A stretch of 64,000 nt of DNA from Hippopus hippopus (lineage: Eukaryota; Mollusca; Bivalvia; Cardiida; Cardiidae): positions 14,199,194 through 14,263,193 of the forward strand of contig OX328102.1 of the NCBI GenBank assembly GCA_946811185.2, read 5' to 3'. Position 1 is the stretch's first letter. Each line of letters starts with the position of its first letter. This document shows positions 55,201-64,000 of this stretch, in pieces. Position numbers and translations under genes: made by a program. The notes beneath the pieces were generated by a model that ran no database searches, was not told the DNA's origin, and saw only the letters and a program-made list of their open reading frames with translations.

Positions 55201-56695
55201 CCATACACAACAAAGCTTGGATTACAGAACTTTGGCCAATGATCTAATTACGAAAAGTCGTGTGTGGTTTAAATCGCAAAGAATCTGTAGACTCATCATT
55301 TAATCACCGTGTAAAGAGACTATAGGACATGACGCAAGTGGTATGAGATTACTTATTTGTTTTAATGCGCTGATAGCTAGATATATAACCAATGATACAG
55401 TTAATGTAATCTTGATGGATATGCTTGTTTATTTGCTTCGGTTTGAAATTCTTTAAAGTAAACCCGATATCATGTTTTTCTCACACTTTAGAAGTTTTCT
55501 ATCTTTTCTTTGACTTTGCGTGTTTTCATCCATTTACAAAATGTTATTTAACTCGATGCCGGCATTGTCATTTCAACTTTCGAAGCATAAAAGAATTGAT
55601 TTAGAACCTTTTATAGATAATTAGACGTGTGCCACATTTTCACTACAAAAACCAGATTGAAACTAAGAAGCTAGCAAGCCACGGATTATGCCTTATTTTT
55701 AAACATGTTTGGCAATAATGTCAATTTATGTCGGTTTTAGTTATCTTTGTCAAACACCGCATTTACTGTATAAGTTATTGTGTTCAACAGAGAAAGAAAA
55801 ATACAGAAAAAAAAAACTATTAAAAAAATTCGTATAAAGATCAACCGAGTACGAGGCTTTATATTCTAACAGGGAAATAACAGTTTTATTTCTTCAACTA
55901 CATAGTTTAAGAAATATAAAAAAAAAAATTATTTGAAAACTGGTCACTGATATTTATATTGTATTTAGATCAAAAGACAGCTTACCCAGCAAGTCACTTC
56001 GCATACTTATTTTCTGTTTTAATGCCGGCTTTCGGAGAAAATGTACTTTTTTTTCTTGTTCTATTATCGTGCCGACGTAAAGGAGACCTCTTGTTTTTGT
56101 AAAGGACCAAAGACACACTGAAAAATATATATATGTATCAATAGATATGTAAGCAAAACGCACCACCTTTTTTCTACATCTGTTTAGTATCAGTGCTGGT
56201 AGCGATAAATGTAAAGGCGTCTATAACAAATCGTTTACGTTTAAAAAAGGCTCTTCAGCTTTCAATTAGCCCTCGATTTCAAAAGCTGAATTGTTTACTT
56301 TCTTCACAATAAACCTTCAGAATGTAAAGAACTTGTCATGTACTCCTTAAACTCATATGTTTAACTTTCATACAATGAAACTGTCTTTTGCAATCATTGG
56401 CCTCTGATTCATATTTTAGAAAAAAAAAAGGCAACACACGCCCACACAATGTGAAGAATGAAACTTCTAGCAAAATAGTTTTTCTACTTTTTGAATGAAT
56501 TCAATTTCGGTGGCAGGTATGTAATGTGACAGAGTAAATGATACTAAAATAACCGGAGGCATGTTGATCGCATCTAAACTTTGTGTTCTGCTTTAAACAG
56601 TTTCTTTATTAGTGATAATCCTATGTCTATTTGTATTTTCTTACGACATACTTCATTTAACAAGATGATCATACATCACTTACCAGACTATAGTC
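55201..56695. other. 1.5 kb without recognised gene
   Basis: AT-rich with poly-A runs (55807, 55917, 56420). No motif or repeat copy was recognised. Confidence 0.4.
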
Positions 56696-56696
56696 G

Positions 56697-56923
56697 ATTT
56701 TCACTTTACCAGACGATATAACGTTAGTCTTGTCCAAATTGAAAGCATACGCAGACGAAAAATTAAATGTGCCTAAAATGAAAGGATTGCCGTTTGAAGG
56801 GGTAAAAAATAACGAGGGAAGAGGATAAAAAATACTTACCAGCATTTTCTCCTTTTCCCACGATGTTTTCAAAAGAGTTTTTCCTAAATGTCGTTAAAAT
56901 TCAGGATTGTGTGTTAAAGGGTT
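56697..56923 (-). mobile_element. Fam-2 MITE, reverse
   Basis: TTTTCACTTTACCAGACGAT, GTCTTGTCCAAATTGAAAGC, ATACTTACCAGCATTTTCTC, CTTTTCCCACGATGTTTTCA and AGGATTGTGTGTTAAAGGG. The left end is decayed. Confidence 0.82.
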
Positions 56924-57195
56924 CGGGGATAGAGGATGTATTTGAGAGTCCTAAATACTTCACCTAAGTTCAGGTTAGAATTCATATTTGGTGGTCTAAG
57001 CCAATTAGACAATTGGAACCATTGTTGCGTTTAAAGCAGATTCAATGAAACGGACTTTAAAGCATTATTTTTTTAGATGAAAGGTATTATACGAAGAGAA
57101 TACATGTGAAAGAATTGGACTCAGAAATAAGAAGAGTTGTTTTACAAGAATTCTCAACATTTTTTCTATCCCGTAACAAACTGTTTTAATCTATA

Positions 57196-57387
57196 TTAAC
57201 CCTTGGGCTGCCAAACACGATTCAAAGACCTAATTTGCACAGAACGTGCAGCCTAATCTTTGACCTACACTGCCCGATATACGATACTGTACTTTTCCAC
57301 CCCCAAAAAACTTTGAAATAGCAAAATTGGGATTTTCACTATCGGCTTGAAAGTTTCATTTTATTTGTTAAGCTGGATAAGAGTTAA
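57196..57387 (-). mobile_element. Fam-1 TTAA MITE, copy 9 (reverse)
   Basis: TTAACCCTTGGGCTGCCAAA, half hairpin GCACAGAACGTGCAGCCTAA-TCTTTGACC, GCTTGAAAGTTTCATTTTAT, and AAGCTGGATAAGAGTTAA. TTAA at both ends. Part of the left hairpin arm (GATCAGACT) is lost. Confidence 0.87.
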
Positions 57388-57426
57388 GAATACTCACCTA
57401 ATTTACAGATTCAAACCAAACACTTT

Positions 57427-57745
57427 GCAAAGACCACCGAAGAAATCCGATAGAGCAAAAACGCAGTATTAACGACGATATCATGTTACTCCTTGTGCAC
57501 AAGTGTATAGATTCCAGTAACAAGAGGGGTATTGACCCCAAAGCGCTCACCTAAGTAAAGTCATCTAGGATTCAAAACAAAAAAAAAAATGCAAAGACTA
57601 CCGAAGAAATCCGATAAAGCAAAAACGCTGTATTACCGACCATATCATGTTACTTCTTGTGCACAAGTGTATAGATTCCAGTAACAAGAGGGCCATTGAC
57701 CCCAAAGCGCTCACCTAAGTATAGTCAGCTAAGGTTGAAAAGGTA
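57427..57745 (+). repeat. 164-bp tandem duplication carrying the Array C leader
   Basis: GCAAAGACCACCGAAGAAAT at 57427 recurs as GCAAAGACTACCGAAGAAAT at 57591. Both copies include CTTGTGCACAAGTGTATAGA, TTCCAGTAACAAGAGGG and CCCCAAAGCGCTCACCTAAG. The last block is the leader that also precedes Array C at 60703. Confidence 0.88.
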
Positions 57746-57769
57746 GAAGAGATCCTGATTGTGATGATG

Positions 57770-58480
57770 TGAAAAAAAAAAAAAAATATGTCTTTTGACA
57801 AATTTTCATGAGCATCGCACTGAAAATAAGGCCGGTAAGTTGCACACAAGGTTTTTCTCTGATTTTTCGTAGTGACCTACTTTTTATCCAACGCAATCAA
57901 ATTTCAAACCTATCGACGATATAATCAAGACAAACATTCTGACCAAATTTCATGAGTATCGAACTGAAAATGTGGCCTTTAGAGTGCACACAAAAGTTTT
58001 GTAAGATTTGTCTCAGTGACCTACTTTTCGACCCGACCTGGCCCAATGTTAACATCGCCCGAAATATTATCAATGCTTACATTCTTACAAATTTTCATGA
58101 ATACCCGAATAAAACTGCGACCTCTAGGTGCACACAAATGTTTTCTTAGATTTGTCCCAGTGACCTATTTTTCTTACCTGACGTGAACCAAATTAAAAAG
58201 TCATCTAAAATATTATCAAGACAACTATTCTGCCCAACTCTTATGAGTATGAAACTAAAAATGTGGCCTCTTCAATTTACACAAGGTCATTTCTAAGATT
58301 TTTCCAAGTGATCTACTTTTTGACCCGATGTGATGCAACTTCAAATTCGTCCGAGATATTATTAAGATAAACATTTTGACCAACTCTATGAACATTGGAC
58401 TAAAACTGTGGCCTCTAATGTACACACAGGGGTGTTTTAGGATTTGTCCAAGTGACTTTTTTCTTACTGGACCACAGCGA
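57770..58480 (+). repeat. Array C locus 5, about five units
   Basis: TTTTCATGAGCATCGCACTG-AAAAT and equivalents near 57800, 57941, 58085, 58225 and 58378, each followed by GTGGCCTYTAGAGTGCACAC, AAGRTTTGTCCYAGTGACCT and ACTTTTTGACCCGACGTGA-CC. The period is about 140 bp. Confidence 0.9.
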
Positions 58481-59697
58481 CAAGATTCGATGTCAGAATT
58501 TGCTGAAGGAACCTAGGAAGGAACCGATAAGACCCTACGTACATGATGAATATGAAAAATAACGTACGTAGGAGGGTTATAAATAACACTACCAGGAACG
58601 GATGCACAACTACCGCTATATGACTGAGATAAAAATTATGTTGAGAACGGTTTTCATAAGCAAGGGGACGCATTCCTAGCAGTTAAACAAATTTACAAGC
58701 AACAAATCTAAAAGCAACAATACCATAACCCATATCTTGATGATAATTCTAGCGTTGATTCGATTGATTTCACAGTGTAATCTGATAGTTTTACTTGTTG
58801 TCAGCAAGAGTATCTTTTTCAAAACAGATAGGTATACGTAAACGCATTTCATTTCAAAACAGATAGGTATACGTAAATGCATTTCATTTGTACTCACTTC
58901 TTTACTCCTTTTGTATTTTTTCGCACTGTATACAATGCATTTCACATATCTATGCATAGAAAAAAAAAACATAGAGAAAAATAGAAAATAAAGTTTGCAC
59001 AGAAAGGTGTCGTGTGTAAAACTCTTCAAAACAAGCTGAGGCAAATCAAAACACTTGGGTATAAATAAACAAAACGTGTTGAGATACACAAGCTTTCTGA
59101 GTTAATTAACCAAATACACCTTTAACTTCGATTTTTCTCAAAACATTAAAAAATGTCGCTTGACTCTTTTCTGCATCAAACTCATTTTCGTAATCAAAAA
59201 GTAGCTAAAATAATTGAACTTCTTTAATTTCGATCTATCATACACAAATCACATCGGCTTTTAGAAAGTACATGTATGAATGTGCACTCTGGTATAGTAG
59301 GTTCTATTTGAAATCACGAATACTACAAACCTGCATCTTTTTTCTTTCTTGAAAGAATGCACTGGTACACAAGAGTACCGCATGCGGAAGCAAACGCTCC
59401 ACTACAGTTGCTTTTCGAAATAGATTGATTTCCAGTGAAAGTCCCAAGTTCTGTGTCAAAAATATTTGATGGTTACCTACCCCTGTTGCATGGGTTCCCT
59501 TTTTCATAGTAAATGGGTAATCCGATTTTGATGTAAAGAAGTCTTAAGTATTGACAGAGATATCTTAAAATGTCGAAGTTTTTGAAAACAACGCAGACGT
59601 AGCATACGATGACAGGGCTATGACAGTACCTCGACATTTGTTTGTTTATTTGTTTGATTGATTGATTTTTTTTTTTTAAACAGCCGAGATAAAAAGT
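58481..59697. other. No recognised gene; one 35-bp tandem duplication
   Basis: CAAAACAGATAGGTATACGT at 58820 is repeated at 58855. The minus frame 58676-59089 spans this duplication and is hydrophobic, with no motif. The minus frame 59304-59507 has an AG before and a CAG|GTTTGT after it, but the acceptor lacks a pyrimidine tract. Confidence 0.4.
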
Positions 59698-59911
59698 GTA
59701 AACCTTTAAGCTGCTAAATACATTGAGTGGAAATTTTCAGGCTTCGGTGAAAATACAATTATTGCGATTTCAACGCTATTTTCGCAGGAAAGTAGATCTG
59801 ACATATCGGACAGTGTAAGTTCAAGATAAGATTGCACGTTCTGTGCTGTCTGATCTTGATCCACTCTGTCGGCAAAACCGCATTTGGTCACGCATACAGC
59901 CTATAGGTTAA
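59698..59911 (+). mobile_element. Fam-1 TTAA MITE, copy 10, beside a stop codon
   Basis: GTAAACCTTTAAGCTGCTAA, CGGACAGTGTAAGTTCAAGA-TAAG, hairpin GATTGCACGTTCTGTGCTGT-CTGATC, and GCATACAGCCTATAGG-TTAA. Its right TTAA lies about 20 bp beyond the stop codon of the minus-strand exon at 59932, so it would be in that gene's 3' UTR. Confidence 0.87.
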
Positions 59912-59931
59912 AAGAAATCAATCAAAATATC

Positions 59932-60202
59932 TCATGTAAGAGTCGTGTTTTGATCTGAAAGTGTCGAGGTATCATCTAAAAGGCCCTCTAAATGTGGAGG
60001 TCTTATCCCCAACATCTTCTTGAGTTGTTCTATTTCTCTTTGCTTTGCTCGTTTTTTCCTTTCCAATATTTTCATGATTAAGTTCATCAACACCACTAAG
60101 AGGAAGGCGACTGTCATCAGCATTAGTCCCGACTTGATTTTGTTGTTCTTGATGTATAGTCGAATCCTAGTCATAAACGGTGGAACAGGTGCGATGGATA
60201 TT
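59932..60202 (-). CDS. Last coding exon of an unidentified single-pass-type membrane protein
   Basis: A textbook acceptor (TCTGTCTTTGTCTTTCTTTC-TAG) opens the exon at 60202. One base completes a split codon, then 89 codons run to TGA at 59934-59932. The translation begins ISIAPVPPFMTRIRLYIKN. Residues about 25-45 (GLMLMTVAFLLVVLMNLIM) are a membrane helix. Next come a strongly basic, helix-prone stretch (KILERKKRAKQREIEQLKK) and an acidic, Ser/Thr-rich end DDTSTLSDQNTTLT. Positive charge after the helix predicts a cytoplasmic tail. I do not recognise the family; several receptor or channel types end this way. Upstream exons were not found between 60203 and 64000. The 3' UTR begins with a Fam-1 element. 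Confidence 0.62.
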
Positions 60203-60700
60203 CTAGAAAGAAAGACAAAGACAGATAATAAGTTATTTAAAAAAAAAAACTGGTCAACAGTTTTGAAAGTGTAAAAGCATATAAGGGCCTGGTTTGCTGT
60301 ACTGAGAGTTACCAGGCACGTAGCCAGGCGAGAGCCTTGGAGCCCTTGCTTCAACATAAACTTTATGCAAATAAGCCTCTTCGACCAGAAAATATTGCAA
60401 GCGAAATAGCCGATTACGAGGAAGCTCTGCTCATGCTAAATTAACGGGCTTATCTTCGATACATCCCTGGCTACGCTTTGGTTACAAACTGGTATTAACA
60501 TTAAAACAAGGAATAATCGCGATACATTATAAGATTTCATCTACATAAAAGCGCACGTACAAAAGAAATCGCTTTCAACAAACCCGGAAAAAAAAAACTG
60601 TCTGGCTGAATGGGAGCACGATTCTTTCCGGGTGGTGGAAATCATGAAATTTTGGTTATTTTCGATCATATATCATAAATCTGTGGGGGAAAACAGGAGA
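60203..60700 (-). other. Presumed intron; holds a small inverted element
   Basis: Within it, AGGCACGTAGCCAGGCGAGA (60313) faces CCTGGCTACGC (60468), inverted ends about 165 bp apart. GCACGTAGCCAGG-type ends are common in invertebrate DNA transposons (from memory). Nothing else was recognised. Confidence 0.4.
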
Positions 60701-60702
60701 CG

Positions 60703-61880
60703 ATTGGCCCTAAAGCAAACACCTAAGTAAGGTCATCAAGCATTAATAAAGCTGTTCAAAGAGATCAAGTTCGTGATGACATAAAACACATGAGTGTTAG
60801 TGGCCTACTTTTACTCCGAAATATCATCAAGACAAACATTCTGACCATGTTTCATGTGTATCACACTGAAAATATGGCTACGGCCTGCACAAAAGGTTTT
60901 CCTTAAGATTTGACCAATTGACCTTCATTTTGACCCAAAATAACTCATTCTCAAACTTATCTGAAATATTATCCAAACAAATATTTTGACCAAGTTTCAT
61001 GAGTATCAGACTGAAAATGTGGTCTCTAGAGTGCACACAAGGTTATTCTACGATTTGGCCCGGGGACCTACTTTTTTGACCCGAAGTGACCCCGCTTCAA
61101 AAATATCCAAGATATCACCAAACAAACACTCTGGCCAGGTTTTATTAGTATAACACTGAACAGAAGTGACCCAATTTCATTGTCTGACATATCATCAAGA
61201 CAAACATTCTGACCAAGTTTCATTAATACCAGGCTGAAAATGTGGCCTCTAGAGGGTACACAGGGTTATTCTAAGATTAGGCCCGGGGACCTACTTTTTG
61301 ACCCGAAGTGAGCCCATTTAAAAAAATATCCGAGATATCACCAAAACAAACAATCTAATCAGGTTTAATTGGTATCACACAAAAAATGTGGCCTCCAAAG
61401 TCCACGCAAGATTTTTTCTAAGATTTAGCCCAGTGACCTACTTTTTGACCCGACGTGACTCAATTTTAAGTTGTCCAAGGTTCTGAACAAGTGTCATGAG
61501 TATCAGGCTGAAATTGTGGCCTTTAAAGGGAGCACAAGTTTTTCTAAAATTTAGCCTAGTGACATACTTTCTGACTCGTGAAGTGACACAATTTCAAGCT
61601 TGTTCGAGATATCACCAAACCAAACATATCTGACCAGGTTTCATGTGTATCAGGCCGAAAATGTGGCCTCTAGAGTACACACAAGGTTTCTCTAAGATTT
61701 GTCCTGGTGACCTTCTTTTTGACCCGACGAGACCCAAGTTTGAACTTGTCTGGGATATTACTAAGACAAACATTCTGACCAAGTTTCATACGTATTGCAC
61801 TGAAAATGTGGCTCCTAAAGTGTATACAAGGTAATTCTTGACGCCTGGACGACGACGCACGACGGACACAGCACTATCAC
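60703..61880 (+). repeat. Array C locus 6, about eight units with leader and tail
   Basis: Leader TTGGCCCTAAAGCAAACACC-TAAGTAAGGTCATC, then units with GACCAAGTTTCATGAGTATC near 60843, 60990, 61132, 61213, 61355, 61485, 61632 and 61778, each followed by TGAAAATGTGGCCTCTAGAG, and GACCTACTTTTTGACCCGA. The tail is GACGCCTGGACGACGACGCA-CGACGG, ACACAGCACTATCACAAAAG. The expected hairpin-CTAA terminus is not preserved. Confidence 0.9.
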
Positions 61881-63880
61881 AAAAGTTAAAATGACAGAAA
61901 ATTAAATGCATTTGGGGTTTGACTTAGCTTTGACTAACTCTGGTCAAAGAGAGTTGTAAGGGCAAAAATTGTGGAGCAGCTTAATCCGCCATCTTGGAAT
62001 AAGGGAACTTTCAGAAACAGTCTGGCTTGACGTATATCGGTCAACTGTAAGTTAGTATACGATATTTCATCAGAGCAAGCGACAACATTTCAGTATACGA
62101 TTTCAAGTAAACACGTCATTTAATTCTATTACTTACATTAGCAAGTGTTATAAGGCTTCTCATTCGGTAAGCAGGCCAGAAGAGGTAAAATTTGAATCTA
62201 TATTTACTTCGATTTTCCTGTCCGTGTGCCCGTGCGTAATCTGTAGGAAACGACGTGATTTGTTCTGGCATTGAACATAATCTTTCCTTGTCGCAAAGAT
62301 ATGTACCCTTATGTACTCAATTATGTTGAGTGCGAATAGGATCATTTCAAGATGGTTGATGTAAAGAGAACATGCATATATGGAAAAGTGATGACTTAGC
62401 TCAGCTTTCTTTCTTGCCTTTACCACTTCAAACGTTGCGAGGACAATTTTCGATTTAAGTTACGATTGAAAGAATCGTATATACCGTGTTATTATGGAAG
62501 CCTCGATTCCATGATAAACAAATAAACTCAATACATAAAGGTGCCTTGATCAAAAGAAGTAGGCTAAAATATTTTCAAATAGCACTTGTTTCACTAATTA
62601 AAACTGTGTTTTTCCTTAGCTGAGGTAAAAAAGGGAATCGATGAATTTGAAGGATGCTCACCGATGGTGTGCAATGAGTGAAAGGGGTACTTCAGAGAAG
62701 AACTGAATCTGTGGAAAATTCAAGCAATTGAAAGTGAAAAATAGTGTAAGGAATGAGCCTCGTTCAGGTTTTTGACCAATATCATATGCTGAAGCTGTTG
62801 AAAGTGACGTTAAGTTTCACTGACTGAAATTTCATGCATAAAGGATCGTGTGAAGAACCGAAGTCATCGCTATGAAATCCTCATTTATTGTGTCAAATGT
62901 AAGTTATTTGACTATACTTATCTTTTAGATAGAGATCGGACACATTTCTGTCTTTTAGAAAGAGATCGTATGCATTTCTATCTAAGAGAAACAACGTTTT
63001 GACTGTTATAGTCGATTTACTGGCCGATGTTTATGTGTTAATCTTTTCCTTTTGTCACGATGTCATGCACAGAATATACTTGGGATCAATGAATAAGTAC
63101 CTGTTTAACCGATCCCATGCATAGCTGCATCTATCTTTTTAGTGCTTTTGTCGATTATTTCTTGTTTAAAACTTGAAGTGTCAGAGTTTTACATTTTGTG
63201 AGTCGGCATATATGGCTATGAATTCACTGTCCAGGAATTTTTGTTACGCCCACAACTTTTTTATTTATTTTAATCAAGAATGGCAGTATAAGAATTTAAC
63301 GTCATTAATTATTTAGAATTTAATATTGCCAGATAACTTCTCATGTTGACTGAATACATAAATCGTCAAGTATGAAAATTTTAATCATATTCATATAATA
63401 TTGTTGGACAAGTTGGTAGCACTGAAATAGGGGTTGCTAATTTCATGTATTCAGTGATTTGGTATTATTGTTAGTATGACAACCATGCTGGACTTTCTGG
63501 AATTCTAAATGATTAATTATTACAATAAACACAAAAATACTGAAAAATTCAATGAATAGATTACAAAAATATGCAATATAATCGTTTGTTTCCATGACGT
63601 AACATTTCGTGTCAAAGTATGTTACGACCATGAACGTCGGTTTTTATGGTATTCGGGATTCAGAAAAAAAAAAAAAGCCCCATTGACGTTTCGTAATTGT
63701 GAGAAAGACAGAAAGGCAGTATGTTTAATTTATCAGGAACGCGTGGCTTTAGAATCTGCTCGCATTTTTGGGCAATTTTTTGGTGTCAAAATGTTACGCC
63801 CCGGACCCCTCTTTAAAATGCCGAGGTATGCCACCTCCCGCGTATTTATTGTTTAAAGCGATTTACGACAATGAATTTCG
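61881..63880. other. 2.0 kb without recognised gene
   Basis: A 27-bp imperfect duplication (AGAGATCGGACACATTTCT / AGAGATCGTATGCATTTCT) lies at 62932-62985. The minus frame 62160-62426 has no recognised domain. TGTTACGCCC-like tracts occur at 63241, 63793 and at the window end. Confidence 0.4.
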
Positions 63881-63886
63881 CGACAA

Positions 63887-63894
63887 TGACGTCA
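63887..63894. promoter_or_regulatory. CRE-like TGACGTCA upstream of candidate first exon
   Basis: Perfect CREB/ATF palindrome 47 bp before the ATG at 63941, within a CG-containing stretch (TTTCGCGACAATGACGTCAG). Such sites are frequent just upstream of transcription starts. Confidence 0.35.
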
Positions 63895-63940
63895 GTTCCT
63901 TCAAAGTCGCTTTACGGTACAGCCTTTATTTTTGACAAGC

Positions 63941-63975
63941 ATGGAGTCGATAAATGACGACGGTACCGAGAAAAG
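63941..63975 (+). CDS. Candidate first coding exon, start of a gene running off the right edge
   Basis: ATGGAGTCGATAAATGACGA opens MESINDDGTEK and the exon ends GAGAAAAG|GTGAGTAAAT, a near-ideal donor, after 11 codons plus 2 nt. The local CG content rises, and a CRE-like site lies 47 bp upstream. The ATG context CAAGCATGG has G at +4. Short first coding exons are normal in animal genes. The product cannot be told from 11 residues. The direction is away from the minus-strand gene ending at 59932. Confidence 0.4.
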
Positions 63976-64000
63976 GTGAGTAAATTTGTTTGTTACGCCC

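Noticed and set aside
58676..59089. 137-codon hydrophobic minus frame as a membrane protein
   Set aside because: It spans a 35-bp tandem duplication and shows no conserved motif; hydrophobicity follows from T-rich sequence.
59304..59507. Possible exon with CAG before and CAG|GTTTGT after it
   Set aside because: The acceptor has no pyrimidine tract, and the frame lies downstream of the neighbouring gene's stop codon on the same strand.

Overview
This window looks like animal nuclear DNA, most probably from a bivalve mollusc. The evidence is AT-rich, intron-and-repeat sequence with almost no long open frames, split coding exons with GT/AG sites, a Wnt exon, tRNA-headed SINEs, non-LTR retrotransposon relics, and dense short hairpin transposons and tandem-repeat carriers of the kind known from bivalve genomes. 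The species is an inference. No rRNA, functional tRNA, CRISPR or operon-like structure was seen.

Genes. Only three stretches look like parts of cellular genes. (1) 204-439, minus strand: one internal exon of a Wnt ligand, most like Wnt16. The remaining downstream exons lie left of the window and the signal-peptide exon was not found. (2) 59932-60202, minus strand: the last coding exon of an unidentified membrane protein (one membrane helix, then a basic/coiled-coil tail, then stop). (3) 63941-63975, plus strand: a candidate first coding exon ending in a strong splice donor, with a CRE-like TGACGTCA just upstream. Several tiny coding-like stretches (9.3 kb, 11.0 kb, 11.6 kb, 17.3 kb) are recorded with low confidence.

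Mobile DNA dominates. I use local family names. Fam-1: TTAA-flanked 180-240 bp elements with TTAACCCTTATCCTGCTA-type ends and a central GATCAGACTGCA hairpin (ten near-complete copies). Fam-2: TTAA-flanked, ends TTAACCCTTTACCACACAA and TTGTCGTTTGGTAAAGGG (about ten copies). Three further TTAA-flanked foldbacks lie at 20524, 38891 and 40866. All of these resemble piggyBac-type non-autonomous elements. Fam-3: about 250 bp, ends TGAGCC.TGCT, inner GTCAGCCTGCGCAG hairpin (nine loci). Fam-4: hAT-like with an 8-bp target duplication (two copies). Fam-5: foldback with TATTCACCAACCATTCTTA ends (five copies, one carrying a nested 229-bp element with a clean AAAT duplication). A tRNA-headed SINE occurs four times on the minus strand, and another SINE type lies at 1752-2060. 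Two non-LTR retrotransposon relics occupy 47.0-50.1 kb (minus) and 50.1-52.1 kb (plus). The first is split by a 970-bp long-terminal-inverted-repeat element. A mariner transposase fragment lies near 53.0 kb and a pogo-like terminus at 22.8 kb.

Tandem arrays. Array A (7.85-9.1 kb, about 130-bp unit), Array B (12.8-14.95 kb, about 150-bp unit), Array C (six loci, about 140-bp unit, some ending in a Helitron-like hairpin plus CTAA) and Array D (43.8-45.5 kb). There are also simple two-copy duplications at 28.3, 42.4, 57.4 and 30.0 kb. The rest is apparently single-copy intergenic or intronic sequence in which nothing was recognised.
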